From CBCYMI01 sp965183855 (GTDB taxonomy: Bacteria > Pseudomonadota > Alphaproteobacteria > Caulobacterales > Maricaulaceae), in assembly GCA_965183855.1 (NCBI GenBank), contig CBCYMI010000005.1, positions 1 to 46,701 of the forward strand: a stretch of DNA of 46,701 bases, given 5' to 3'. Numbering within the stretch: the first letter of the stretch is position 1; each line of letters opens with the position of its first letter. Position numbers and translations under genes: made by a program. Below, piece after piece: positions 37,943 to 46,701 of this stretch. The notes beneath the pieces are model-generated. The model ran no database searches. It was not told the DNA's origin and was given only the letters and a program-made list of their open reading frames with translations.

Positions 37943-39046
37943 CTATGATTGATGAAGAAACTGATCAAGCAGACTGGCTATTTTCTGATTATCTTCCACA
38001 TTCCCAATAGAAATACGAAGCGAATGCTCAAGTCCATACCCTTTTACAGACCGTGTAATAAATCCTTTTTGAGCAAGATATTGATATGCATGATCTGCCG
38101 TTTTTCCATTTGATTTTGGAAAGTGAACAAGCAAAAAATTACCATATCCTTTGATCAAATCATAGCCAGAATGACGTAATTGATCATATAACCAATCCCT
38201 CCAATACTGATTAAACTCAGCAGATTGACGGACAAATTCCTGATCTTTTAGTGCAGAGACTCCTGCTTTTTGGGCAGGAAGATTAACATTAAAAGGTAAT
38301 CGCGCTCTATTTAAGACAGTAATAATCTCAGAATCTGCATATAACCAGCCTAGCCTTAGCGCTGCCAATCCATAAATTTTTGAAAAGGTTCTTAGCATTA
38401 AAACATTCTTAGAATTCCGTACCAATTCTGCACACCCATCATATTTTGGGATATATTCAGCATATGCAGCATCAATTACAAGCAAAACATTTTCAGGAAG
38501 CGTTTTATGGAATGACTTGATTTGTTCAACAGAGATAAAGCTACCTGTCGGATTATTTGGATTTGCAATATAAATTAATCGTGTTTTATTTGTGATAGAT
38601 TCAGAGAATCTATCAAGATCAATTGTATAATTTTTCTCTTCAACACAAATCGGGCTTGCCCCTGATTTTACAGCTGCCAGATAATGGGATAAGAATCCAT
38701 ATTGACTAACAAGAACTTCATCTCCATATCCTGTATAAACACTAGCAATCAAAGAAATTAACTCATCTGAGCCATTGCCACACATAATATGGCTCTGCTC
38801 TAGCCCATATTCTAATGATACCGCTTGTGCCAATTCTTGACTATTGCCATTTGGGTATAAGTGTAATTCAGAAGCAGAGCGTACAAATGCAGCTCTTGCT
38901 TTTGGGCTACATCCTAAAGGGTTTTCATTTGAAGATAGTTTTATAGGAGATTGAATTCCTGTTATTTTTGATTCCCCTGGCACATAAGGAGACAAAGATA
39001 AAATATGTTGCTTTGCCATAGGCCTTTTATTTAGGTCAACACCCAT
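37943..39046 (-). CDS. hisC: Histidinol-phosphate aminotransferase
   Basis: A 367-residue class I/II PLP aminotransferase. The N-terminal SPYVPGES and LSSNENPLGCSP, GNGSDELI, ANPNNPTG, a Tyr/Asp pair in VIDAAYAEY, and the PLP lysine in LRTFSKIYGLAALRLGW are typical HisC. AGGAGGT lies 8 nt before the ATG at 39046; a second Met (10) would give the usual shorter N-terminus. In alphaproteobacteria such enzymes may also serve phenylalanine and tyrosine synthesis. No other his genes are adjacent. Confidence 0.93.
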   Translation of the reverse strand: MGVDLNKRPMAKQHILSLSPYVPGESKITGIQSPIKLSSNENPLGCSPKARAAFVRSASELHLYPNGNSQELAQAVSLEYGLEQSHIMCGNGSDELISLIASVYTGYGDEVLVSQYGFLSHYLAAVKSGASPICVEEKNYTIDLDRFSESITNKTRLIYIANPNNPTGSFISVEQIKSFHKTLPENVLLVIDAAYAEYIPKYDGCAELVRNSKNVLMLRTFSKIYGLAALRLGWLYADSEIITVLNRARLPFNVNLPAQKAGVSALKDQEFVRQSAEFNQYWRDWLYDQLRHSGYDLIKGYGNFLLVHFPKSNGKTADHAYQYLAQKGFITRSVKGYGLEHSLRISIGNVEDNQKIASLLDQFLHQS

Positions 39047-39261
39047 AAAATATACCTCCTGAATTTAAACCATTTCATAAAAAAATAAATACCAGAAATT
39101 GTCATTTTATAAAAGCATATATTTAACTCAATACCATTTTGATATTTTTATCCAGTTGAATTATTTATTTCTCTTTATGCTCAATAAAAAAACAAATAAG
39201 AGATAAAGATTATATCTTATTTTATCAATCATATCAGTCAAAATAATATAAAATAACCTAA

Positions 39262-39585
39262 TCAAAATATGGGAGGGTTTTGAATTTCATTCCGCAAAAG
39301 TTCGCACTCACTCGTTGAAAGAGCCTTCGCCATTTTTGAAATAATTTGAAGAGTAGGATTACGAGATCCTCTCTCAATACTGCTGACATACGTTCTATGG
39401 AGCCCCGCCTTAAAAGCGAGCTCTTTTCTTGTGACATTTTTTTGCCATAGGATTACGAGATCCTCTCTCAATACTGCTGACATACGTTCTATGGAGCCTT
39501 GCCTTAAAAGCGAGCTCTTCTTGTGACATTTTTTTGCCAGACGCATATAGCGTACATTTTTACCTAATATTAATCAAATAGACAT
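39262..39585 (-). pseudogene. XRE-family HTH regulator broken by a tandem duplication
   Basis: The ancestral protein can be rebuilt: ATG 39585 begins MSI, then a TGA, then LILGKNVRYMRLAKK, one missing A in a poly-A run, then MSQEELAFKAGLHRTYVSSIERG followed by NPTLQIISKMAKAL. A tandem duplication of about 94 bp covers the helix-turn-helix; the upstream copy has two substitutions and a 2-nt deletion. One remaining open frame (39546-39262, 94 codons) still carries a full HTH half with KNVTRKELAFKAGLHRTYV, but starts inside garbled sequence. Nonsense, indels and the duplication together show decay. Confidence 0.8.
39355..39539. repeat. 94-bp imperfect tandem duplication in the HTH gene
   Basis: Copy one is 39355-39448 and copy two 39449-39539. 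They differ by CC/TT in GAGCC(CC/TT)GCC and by a TT deletion in the CTCTTTTCTTG segment. A poly-T/A run of seven at the junction may have primed the event. The second large tandem duplication in this window. Confidence 0.9.
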
Positions 39586-40191
39586 AAATTCCGCTGGGCT
39601 TTTTTTGACAAAAAGTCTACAGACAATGAGTCGACACAAGACAAAAAGATGCAAATTTTTTGTTTATTTCAATAAAAATTGAGCTATTTCAACCTTAGAT
39701 TTTTTAAACTAACGCCAACGCCTTTCTATTTTTGAATAAAAAAATTCAGAGTAAAGCTCCAAAAAAGTAGAAACCGTGTCAAAGCAATCAATACAATGCT
39801 TAGAAAACAATCGATTATTTTTGTTAAAGAACAAAAAGCAATCTTCAAACACATAAACGATCCAATACATTCTATATCTATAAAATATTGAACTCTATAT
39901 TTTTAATATTAATATCAGTCTATAAAACTAAATATTAATATTAAATAAACAATCACAAATTGTAAAATTATAATACTATATAAAAATATAATGCTAAACT
40001 AAAACAATCACTGTTTTTTGTTTCAATAAAGAAAATGATAACAAAAATATTATCTAATTTCTTTTTAAAAGTTATAAAGAAAATATTTTTATCTTGACTT
40101 AATAAATAAATTAAACTTAGAATGATTATAAACGAATTAAAAAATTACACTGTCTATGAGCGTATATAATATTAGAATAGAGGGATTAAAC
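39586..40191. other. Very AT-rich gene-free stretch
   Basis: About 600 bp of extremely AT-rich sequence (with ATATTAATATTA-like runs near 39900-39950). No gene or known RNA recognised. It must contain the promoter of the secreted lysine-rich protein. Confidence 0.5.
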
Positions 40192-40524
40192 ATGAAACAA
40201 ATTGTTACAGTTATGAGACATATTCTTTTAGCATTTTCCTGTTTAGCACTGTTTGGAGCATTCATACTCCCTTCATTTGCACATCCTGGAAAAACAGATA
40301 GTTCAGGCTGTCATTATAAAAAAAAATCTGGAAAAAAACATTGTCATTCAAAGACGGCATCTAAAACAAAAACTGTTAAAAGTAAAACTGGTTCAAAATC
40401 TACGAAAAAGAAATCTTCAAAACAAACCATAAAATCATCTAAGAATAAAAAAACGGAACCAAAAAAAATATATAAAAAAGATAAAGCTGGCAAATCTGCA
40501 AACAAGAAAACAACAGAAAAATAA
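40192..40524 (+). CDS. Small secreted protein, YHYH-like motif and lysine-rich tail
   Basis: A 110-residue protein starting at ATG 40192, with GAGGG 7 nt upstream (the open frame extends to 40156 without a ribosome-binding site). A signal peptide (HILLAFSCLALFGAFILPSFA) ends before HPGKTDSSGCHYKKKSGKKHCH, a pattern known from small secreted bacterial proteins with a His/Cys pair (HGGRTxxxGCHxxxxTGxYHCH). Two Cys and three or more His could bind metal. The remaining 65 residues are dominated by Lys, Ser and Thr, with repeats such as KTKTVKSKTGSKSTKKKSS, giving a strongly basic disordered tail. The function is unknown. Confidence 0.8.
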   Translation: MKQIVTVMRHILLAFSCLALFGAFILPSFAHPGKTDSSGCHYKKKSGKKHCHSKTASKTKTVKSKTGSKSTKKKSSKQTIKSSKNKKTEPKKIYKKDKAGKSANKKTTEK

Positions 40525-40543
40525 CCTGAAACCGTGTTTCTAA

Positions 40544-41248
40544 CTAAGCTGGTATGAATTGTCTTTGATAATAATGTTTCCCACTTATTGCTAAAATATG
40601 TTTTGAAGCTTTAGTTAAAATAACACCTCCTAAAGCTGGCCAAAAGTTTTTTCCTATAATTTCTAAATATTTCCAGGCTTTGTGTGACATATTAATGGGA
40701 GGGAAAAACAGAGCATAACATGATTGCTCAACTGAAAACCCAGATTGTAACAGTTTTTTTTCAATCTGACTTTTTGTGAAGGGCTGACCAGAGCTAAAAG
40801 GCGTTTTTTCTGAACGAGACCAGATACTGGTTCGATTTGGAGTAATCAGAATAAATTCTCCTTTAGGAGCCAATGCTCGATAACACTCTTTTAATAAGAG
40901 GGTTATCGAATCTGCTTCTTCTAAACCATGAATCATTATAATTTGATCATAGAAAGATTCTGGAAATGGCCAATTCTGTTCATCAATAAATGTTGTTATA
41001 TTCTTACGATTAACCAAATAATTTTCCTGCTTCATTCTTGTTGGAATAGCAATCTGAACCGATCTATTCTTAGACGGCTTCGTAAAAAATAAATCCATAT
41101 AAGGTAAAACATACCCGAACCCTAATATGCGCTTATTGTCAGATACTCTATCACAAAAATGATTAAGTTCTGCCAAAATACATTGCTGACTTAATTGCCC
41201 CAAAGATGTCTTATAGAACTGCTTTAATGCCATGCCATCCAGACTCAT
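40544..41248 (-). CDS. Class I SAM-dependent methyltransferase
   Basis: A 234-residue methyltransferase of the group found divergent to gloB in many alphaproteobacteria. The SAM-binding first motif is degenerate (RILGFGYVLPYMD). The central WPFPESFYDQIIMIHGLEEAD and ECYRALAPKGEFILITPNRTSIWSRSE segments are typical of the fold. AGGAA lies 8 nt before the ATG. The substrate is unknown. It converges with the secreted lysine-rich protein gene, 19 bp apart. Confidence 0.8.
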   Translation of the reverse strand: MSLDGMALKQFYKTSLGQLSQQCILAELNHFCDRVSDNKRILGFGYVLPYMDLFFTKPSKNRSVQIAIPTRMKQENYLVNRKNITTFIDEQNWPFPESFYDQIIMIHGLEEADSITLLLKECYRALAPKGEFILITPNRTSIWSRSEKTPFSSGQPFTKSQIEKKLLQSGFSVEQSCYALFFPPINMSHKAWKYLEIIGKNFWPALGGVILTKASKHILAISGKHYYQRQFIPA

Positions 41249-41474
41249 GAGGACGTTCCTGCTATGATTAAATAAAAACCCAAACCCAATTTATTATACT
41301 ATACAAAAGCTAAAGGCATGACAATAATTCCTTGCTTTATATCCCCCTAAAGCATGGCATATTCCAATCTAAAACAGAATAGACATTTTCTAAAACAGAA
41401 ATTATACTAAAACATGAGAAAAATTAAAAACGTCAAATAAGTAAGCGACAAACTAAAAACAATCTACCAAACAT

Positions 41475-42329
41475 ATGAGAAAACAGAAAATGGAACATTA
41501 TTTTGAACAGGTTTTTCCTGTTTACAAGAAACAATCAGAGAAAAAAAGCAATCATCCTGTTTCTAATCTGGAAGTCTGTTTTTTTAAATGCCTTACAGAT
41601 AATTATGGTTTTTTAGTTCATGACCAAAAAACAAATGAAACCGTCTGTATTGATACACCAGATGCAGATACGATCTTAAAAGCAGCAAGATATAAAAAAT
41701 GGAAAATCACACAAATATGGAATACACATCATCATTTTGATCATATATCAGGGAATACAAAAATAAAACTGGAAACAGGAGCAAACCTTTTTGCTCCTGA
41801 AAAAGAAAAAAATAAAATTCCAAATGCAGATTTTTATTTAAAGGAAGGGGATTCTTTATTCTTAGGAAATAATCCTGTACAAATTCTGGAAACACCAGGA
41901 CATACGCTTGGTCATATTATTTACCTGTTTCCAGATGCAAAACTGGGATTTGTTGGAGATTGTCTGTTTGTTCTCGGTTGTGGGCGCTTATTTGAAGGAA
42001 GCGCAGAGCAAATGTGGCGCAGTCTACAAAAGCTTACAAGCTATTCTAAAGACAACACCTTGTTTTGTGCACATGAATATTCACAAGCTAATGCAAAATT
42101 TGCATGCTCCATAGATCCAAAGAACCTGTTATTGAAAAGAAAAAGCAATGAAATTGCAGAAAAAAGACAGCAAAGCCTACCAACAATACCAATCCTTATG
42201 TCAGAGGAGCTAAAAACAAACCCTTTTTTAAGAGCGAACATACCAGAAATTGCAAAAAATTTAGGAATGGAAGCCTCTTCTCCAGAGGCTGTTTTTGCAA
42301 AAATTCGAAAGATGAAAGATCAGAGCTAA
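41475..42329 (+). CDS. gloB: Hydroxyacylglutathione hydrolase (glyoxalase II)
   Basis: A 284-residue metallo-beta-lactamase-fold enzyme that hydrolyses S-lactoylglutathione in methylglyoxal detoxification. The binuclear metal motif THHHFDH is at residues 84-90, with further ligands in TPGHTLGHI, VGDCLFVLGCGR and CAHEYSQAN. The C-terminal glutathione-binding region ends with RKMKD. An N-terminal extension of about 30 residues precedes the usual core (LTDNYGFLVHD); starts at 41475 or 41490 are equally possible. Divergent from the methyltransferase gene. Confidence 0.93.
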   Translation: MRKQKMEHYFEQVFPVYKKQSEKKSNHPVSNLEVCFFKCLTDNYGFLVHDQKTNETVCIDTPDADTILKAARYKKWKITQIWNTHHHFDHISGNTKIKLETGANLFAPEKEKNKIPNADFYLKEGDSLFLGNNPVQILETPGHTLGHIIYLFPDAKLGFVGDCLFVLGCGRLFEGSAEQMWRSLQKLTSYSKDNTLFCAHEYSQANAKFACSIDPKNLLLKRKSNEIAEKRQQSLPTIPILMSEELKTNPFLRANIPEIAKNLGMEASSPEAVFAKIRKMKDQS

Positions 42330-42769
42330 CCCGCTATTTTTATTATTCCAAAACACTTCTTGCCTAAAAAGCTGTATTTTTTAATTATAAAACTGGAATC
42401 TTGCTCTGAAAATCCTGGGTTACAAAAAGGAATTAGAAATACATACATATATAAACGATTAGAAAAGCGTAATTTTATCTTCCAATATCATATATCTTAT
42501 GCTTTATACAAAAATTCTCGCCTTATTATTATCCAAAAATTCAAATTGGGATTATACAAAAAATATTTTATCATAAAACTCATGTTATTTCTTGAAAATT
42601 CTGAATTAAACGCATATAGATAATGACCTGATTAATTTAAAGCTATACTTGAATGTGTCTATAGGCTCTTATAAATAAAACCAGATCCAATAGGGTTTTG
42701 ACGATAGAAGACAATTATTTGGTTCAATGGTAGGGTTTATACCAAGTTTTAAACTAAACAATGATCCAG
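42330..42769. other. Gap between gloB and the tRNA gene
   Basis: About 440 bp. It holds an 87-codon open frame (42360-42623) whose translation is rich in Lys, Tyr, Ile and Phe as expected from random AT-rich DNA; I do not call it a gene. The tRNA promoter must be in the last part. Confidence 0.45.
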
Positions 42770-42846
42770 GCGCCCGTAGCTCAGCTGGATAGAGTACTTG
42801 ACTACGAATCAAGGGGTCGGGAGTTCGAATCTTCCCGGGCGCGCCA
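42770..42846 (+). tRNA. tRNA-Arg (anticodon ACG)
   Basis: A 77-nt cloverleaf: acceptor GCGCCCG pairs with CGGGCGC, D-arm with AGCTCAGCTGGATAGAGT, anticodon stem CTTGA/TCAAG around loop CTACGAA (anticodon ACG, read as ICG), variable loop, GGGAG-TTCGAAT-CTTCC T-arm, discriminator G and encoded CCA. The only RNA gene of this type in the window. A 12-bp palindrome AATCCTAGGATT follows at 42848-42859. Confidence 0.97.
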
Positions 42847-43238
42847 TAATCCTAGGATTTCTATCCTCATAACTCCTTGATTTTTAAAGACTTTTTGAAA
42901 ATAAAAGATACTGGCTTGGCAAAAATAAAGGGAAAGTTTAATACATTTTTACATACTCCAAAGCGTCAGATATTTGTCCTTCAGAATTTTTAGCTTGAAT
43001 TGTCTAAAATTTGCTTCAAAAATCCTAAAAAATTACTTTTTTATAAAAAAATAAATTAATATTTCTTCAGTTGATAGACTTTAGAGAATAGTAACAAGCA
43101 TCAAAATAAAGAATAAATTACAGGAGCTTTTGTCAGATAAGATTAAATAACCAGAAATACTATTCTCGAAAACTTTAGAGCATTTTTTAAGTTTTGCAAA
43201 TTCGCAAAAATGAAGTAAAATTAATAAAAATCAAGAAA
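42847..43238. other. Gap after the tRNA gene
   Basis: About 390 bp without a recognisable gene. Apart from the palindrome right after the tRNA, nothing structured was seen; no attachment-site duplication of the tRNA 3' end was noticed in the window. Confidence 0.5.
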
Positions 43239-43490
43239 TCAGTTAGAATTTATCACTAAAGCATTAAGCATACCAATATGTATTTTATTTATTGGCTGTC
43301 CACGGTAAGAATTGATACCTGCTTTAAATTTTTCCAAAGCATTAATATATAAAGCATTGAATAGGTTTTGCGTAATTTCATAAACAGGTTCATCTTGCTG
43401 TATCAATCTAAATCCACTTTTTTCTCTACGGTATCCCAATCTAGATTCTAATTGAGAAGTTTTAGTACAAATTATAAGCCAATCTAACAT
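43239..43490 (-). CDS. Hypothetical small protein
   Basis: An 83-codon open frame with balanced composition (MLDWLIICTKTSQ..., later INSYRGQPINKIHIG), less low-complexity than random frames here. No signal peptide, no motif that I recognise and only a weak ribosome-binding site (AATAGAATAAA). It stands alone between the tRNA and the antiporter gene. It may be a real orphan gene or a remnant. Confidence 0.35.
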   Translation of the reverse strand: MLDWLIICTKTSQLESRLGYRREKSGFRLIQQDEPVYEITQNLFNALYINALEKFKAGINSYRGQPINKIHIGMLNALVINSN

Positions 43491-43718
43491 TTTATTCTAT
43501 TTAAACCACAGAAAAACCTCTGTTTCTAACAATAAAAACAAAAATACACAATCATCTCAGATCAACGGTTTCAAGATTTAGAATATGAAAATTATTCTCT
43601 CTCTATAACCTCTTATTACCGTTAAAATTTTAAGTCACCCCTTGTAAAATCTTATCATATTAAACCGAAGGGCTTTTCCCTCTATAAGCTAAGTCTATTT
43701 GGCAATGATTAGCAAAAA

Positions 43719-45641
43719 TTATACCTGAGAATAACTCCTTTTCTTTGGCTTTTCTTCAATGTCATTTATTTCTGACTTTGAACCAAAATAAATCAAAATA
43801 AACCAGACAAAAGACCCTGAGAAAATCAAACATAACCACCAGGGAACGCCGAAACCAACGGGAAGAGTACAAAATAATACAGATACAATTCCAATAAACG
43901 CTGCATACGGTAATTGCGTTCGAACATGTTCAATATGATCACATTCAGATGCAATAGAAGATAAAATTGTCGTATCAGAGATAGGAGAACAGTGATCTCC
44001 CCAACTGGCTCCTGCAAGAACGGCTGCAATCGATGCAAATAAAACAGGACTATTTTCCATACCTGCACCTCCATCCATAGACAACATACTCCAGCTTAAA
44101 GGTAAAACCAACGGCATCATAATCCCCATACTACCCCAGCTTGTTCCCGTTGTAAGGGCAATTATTCCAGCTAATATAAATGAAATGCTCGGCAAGAAAG
44201 CCGCATTCAAATTGGCTCCCAGAAAATTAATCAAGAAATCAGAAGTATGCAAAGATTGGGTAATATCTGCCAAAGCCCAGGACAAAACCAGAATAATCAT
44301 AGCTGCAAATGTGGTTTGCATTCCATCTAGCCATGCTTCAATAACACCTTCAAGTCTCATTATACCTTGTGACAAGGTTATCATTGCAGCACTAATGGCT
44401 CCAATAAAGGAAGACCACATCAACGCTTTATAGCTATCAGCTGTTCCTAGAATTTCATGAATATTATTGCCACTTCCTGTATAAGCAAGACTTCCAATTA
44501 ATGTCAATACTAATATGAAAATTGGAATAATCGCATTTCTTGCCCTTCCTTTTTGTTTTATACACTCTTCTTTTTGAATATTTTCTTTAATATTTTCTGC
44601 TCTGCGAGCCTTTTTTTCTGCCGTCAGCATGGGACCAAAATCACGACCACTATAAGACACACAAACGACCAGAAATAAAGCTAAAAAGGAATAAAAACTG
44701 TAAGGAACAGAGGAAAGGAATAGAGAATAAGCTTGGTGGGGTATTTCTGGCGTTTCTTTTAGTGAACTCTCAATTATAGAAACTTCATATCCAATCCAGG
44801 TCGTTGCAAAAGCTATACTTGCGATAGGTGCCGCAGTTGAATCTATAATATAAGCTAATTTCTCGCGGGAAAGTTTAAGTTTATCATAAACAGGGCGCAT
44901 GGTTTTACCAACGAGTAAGGTATTTGCAATATCATCAAAAAATATAACACATCCTAAAGCACTCGTGACCAATTGCCCTCTACGTGGCGTTGTTGTTATT
45001 TTCATCAGACGATGCACAACGCCTTCCATACCGCCATTTTTGGATAAGATGCCAATCATTCCGCCCAACATCATCGTAAACATGATTATGCTCACACGAC
45101 TTTCTTCAATCAAAGCACTCACGATATGCCCTTGAAAAGCATCCAATAATGCGCCTCCTAAATTCTGCCAGGACGGACCTGATAAAAGCCAAGCCCCACA
45201 CCACACACCCATAAAAAGAGCAGGGAAAACAGATCGCCATAATAAAGCTGCGATAATAGCCAATAAAGGAGGCAATATTGATATCCATGCTGGTATAACC
45301 GATACATTCCTTGATACAATCAGAGCATTTGTGCCCCGTTGTTTTAATTGTATTTCTATCAATCCGAATGATATATTTGGAGTATCAAAATAAATTTTCT
45401 GGGGTAAATCTGGTAAAATTAAAACCCCCTTATCCTGCCCCGTTAGAAAGAGCTCAAACCCTTTTTCTTCGCTGACATTTTTTCCTGGAATGATCTCAAC
45501 TTCCAGTTTTTGTCCCGCAAAAACTAGATTGGGTACCTCTAGCTCAATTGCATTGAGTTCTATTTTTTCTCCAAAAATCAAAAAACTAACTATAAATAGA
45601 GATGGAATCCACTTGATAAAGAATATATTAGACAGTTTCAT
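43719..45641 (-). CDS. NhaC-family Na+/H+ antiporter with N-terminal extracytoplasmic domain
   Basis: A 640-residue polytopic protein. The NhaC core runs from about residue 115 to the end with roughly a dozen helices; GCVIFFDDIANTLLVGKTMRP, DSTAAPIASIAFATTWIGYE, TTGTSWGSMGIMMPLVLPLS and GASWGDHCSPISDTTILSS are family signatures. Before it sits an N-terminal hydrophobic signal (WIPSLFIVSFLIFG) and an 80-residue beta-rich segment predicted to be periplasmic. A charged linker (EKKARRAENIKENIQKEECIKQKGRAR) divides the core. GGAAG precedes the ATG. The transported substrate might be sodium or an organic acid. Confidence 0.88.
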   Translation of the reverse strand: MKLSNIFFIKWIPSLFIVSFLIFGEKIELNAIELEVPNLVFAGQKLEVEIIPGKNVSEEKGFELFLTGQDKGVLILPDLPQKIYFDTPNISFGLIEIQLKQRGTNALIVSRNVSVIPAWISILPPLLAIIAALLWRSVFPALFMGVWCGAWLLSGPSWQNLGGALLDAFQGHIVSALIEESRVSIIMFTMMLGGMIGILSKNGGMEGVVHRLMKITTTPRRGQLVTSALGCVIFFDDIANTLLVGKTMRPVYDKLKLSREKLAYIIDSTAAPIASIAFATTWIGYEVSIIESSLKETPEIPHQAYSLFLSSVPYSFYSFLALFLVVCVSYSGRDFGPMLTAEKKARRAENIKENIQKEECIKQKGRARNAIIPIFILVLTLIGSLAYTGSGNNIHEILGTADSYKALMWSSFIGAISAAMITLSQGIMRLEGVIEAWLDGMQTTFAAMIILVLSWALADITQSLHTSDFLINFLGANLNAAFLPSISFILAGIIALTTGTSWGSMGIMMPLVLPLSWSMLSMDGGAGMENSPVLFASIAAVLAGASWGDHCSPISDTTILSSIASECDHIEHVRTQLPYAAFIGIVSVLFCTLPVGFGVPWWLCLIFSGSFVWFILIYFGSKSEINDIEEKPKKRSYSQV

Positions 45642-46387
45642 TTAGCACTTCCAATAGCTTTTTGATTTTCAGAATATGTATTAACCCAACTCTTTCCCCT
45701 CCCTTATTCAAACAGCCAAAACCAACCAATTTGATTTTAGAGCATCATTATGACCCTTCCAAACAAAAACATCTTTTTTAGCAAGCTTTTTTCTATTTTA
45801 TAAAGCTAAACCGCCCATTCATCCTATTTATCATCAAAGAAATGATCAGAACACATTTCTCTATCCTTTTGGGATAAGAAATAGTCTGAAAATTCATTCC
45901 TGAAACTTGCATTTCCTTTCTAATAATTTAACTACCCGAACAATCTCGTATGCTTTTAACAACTTAAATGCAACCTTAACTTTTGATAGATAAGTTTTCC
46001 TTTAGCATTACCAAACCTTTCTGCCAATCATTCAAAATATTCAATTATACCAAGAGAAACTGCTATAATTTCATAAGATAAAGCTCTCATTTCAAACTTT
46101 CTCCTATTTCTATCGTATCTAAACAAAGTTTATATGATGCAAGCAAAAAATATGTTCTCAGCAGAGAATATATAATCAATAAGCGTTTTTAAAAACTAAG
46201 GAGGCTGCTAAAAAATTCTATATTTCCCTCAAATATAAAATAAGGCGCAGTCTTATCTGTTCCTCCAACAGAAAACATGACAAATCTAGTGCTGAATTTC
46301 GTGCAAACAATGATACTGGAGATGAAACTCTCTCTTCATGAATAATCAAAAACTTCCAATAGGAAAAAACGCATGGCAAAGCGTAAC
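45642..46387. other. Gene-poor right arm
   Basis: About 750 bp with no open frame longer than about 60 codons on either strand and no family match. At 46373 an ATG preceded by AGGAAAA begins a 9-codon frame (MAKRNRLTV) that runs into the octanucleotide array and stops. Confidence 0.5.
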
Positions 46388-46499
46388 CGTCTAACCGTCT
46401 AACCGTCTAACCGTCTAACCGTCTAACCGTCTAACCGTCTAACCGTCTAACCGTCTAACCGTCTAACCGTCTAACCGTCTAACCGTCTAACCGTCTAAC
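46388..46499. repeat. Octanucleotide minisatellite, 14 copies of CGTCTAAC
   Basis: Fourteen identical 8-bp units, preceded by a shortened variant (CGTAAC) and followed by a single C. Because 8 is not a multiple of three, each frame meets TAA on the plus strand or TAG on the minus strand every 24 bp, so the array cannot be translated through. It lies in a gene-free region. Confidence 0.95.
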
Positions 46500-46701
46500 C
46501 ATCACGCAATTTCTTCTTCAACTGCCTTTTTCAACTGCTTTCTTCAAGAAAATGATTAAAAAACCCCCTATATATACAGAAAGTATCAAAACCTATAATT
46601 GCAATTCCTATATAATACTTAACTCTTCCAAAACCTTATCAATTACTCATCTTCCTTCTTTGTGAGCATATTCAAAAATTGTGTAGGAAACTGAATCTCT
46701 C
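46500..46701. other. Right edge, nothing recognised
   Basis: About 200 bp of AT-rich sequence after the minisatellite, with no open frame or structure that I can identify. Confidence 0.4.

Noticed and set aside
42360..42623. 87-codon open frame after gloB
   Set aside because: Composition is what random AT-rich DNA gives (Lys, Ile, Tyr, Phe) and there is no ribosome-binding site.
42770..42860. tRNA as an integration site
   Set aside because: No integrase gene, no repeated tRNA 3' end and no compositional break follow the tRNA in this window.
46388..46499. Phase-variable coding repeat or CRISPR array
   Set aside because: All three plus frames hit TAA and the minus frames hit TAG every 24 bp, so translation cannot pass; there are no spacers, so it is not CRISPR.

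Overview
This window comes from an AT-rich alphaproteobacterial chromosome (roughly one third GC by eye). The alphaproteobacterial reading rests on a CcrM-type GANTC methyltransferase next to rnhB, a three-subunit proton-translocating transhydrogenase beside a small aa3-oxidase subunit IV-like protein, a bc1 operon in the order Rieske-cyt b-cyt c1, a NUDIX 'NAD regulator'-like gene, and what looks like a SAM-II riboswitch, a class found mainly in this group. The left-end order (S49 peptidase, TrmN-like methyltransferase, polyprenyl synthase) and the low GC suggest a Rhodospirillales/Acetobacteraceae-like, host-associated lineage; that placement is inference. Many genes are freshly broken by single-base indels or nonsense codons and there are three tandem duplications, so the genome appears to be in active decay (sequencing error must be excluded for the single-indel cases).

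Layout. 1-3135: S49 peptidase (cut by the window edge), a TrmN6-like methyltransferase and octaprenyl diphosphate synthase. 3688-5937: remains of a MacAB-like ABC exporter. 6059-11975 (minus): WecA/MraY-type glycosyltransferase, IspE, a frameshifted TPR lipoprotein and ETF-ubiquinone oxidoreductase. 12073-16416 (plus): family 4-like uracil-DNA glycosylase, frameshifted RNase HII, CcrM and an M24 peptidase. 17051-18655: HD hydrolase and a broken NUDIX regulator.

18791-25513 is a methionine block: promoter, candidate SAM-II riboswitch, SD-sequestering/terminator-like hairpin, metY (broken), a MetA-homoserine dehydrogenase-like fusion, metE (broken) and metF (intact). The aptamer and the acyltransferase active site look conserved while the sulfhydrylase and the cobalamin-independent methionine synthase have each taken two hits.

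26124-29050 (minus) is petABC, in which cytochrome b carries an unusual insertion of about 90 residues with two C-x5-C motifs between its last two membrane helices. 29196-30768: trmL and hemF. 30947-34627 (minus): pntB, pntAB, pntAA and the subunit IV-like protein. 34788-41248: alpha/beta hydrolase, sigma-54-type response regulator, hisC, an XRE regulator wrecked by a 94-bp duplication, a secreted lysine-rich small protein and a methyltransferase. 41475-45641: gloB, tRNA-Arg(ACG), a small orphan ORF and an NhaC-family antiporter with an extra N-terminal domain. The right end is gene-poor and holds a 14-copy octanucleotide minisatellite.

The most interesting candidates are the MetA fusion, whose dehydrogenase half seems to have lost its nucleotide-binding elements, the cytochrome b insertion, and the apparently intact SAM-II element in front of a decaying operon.
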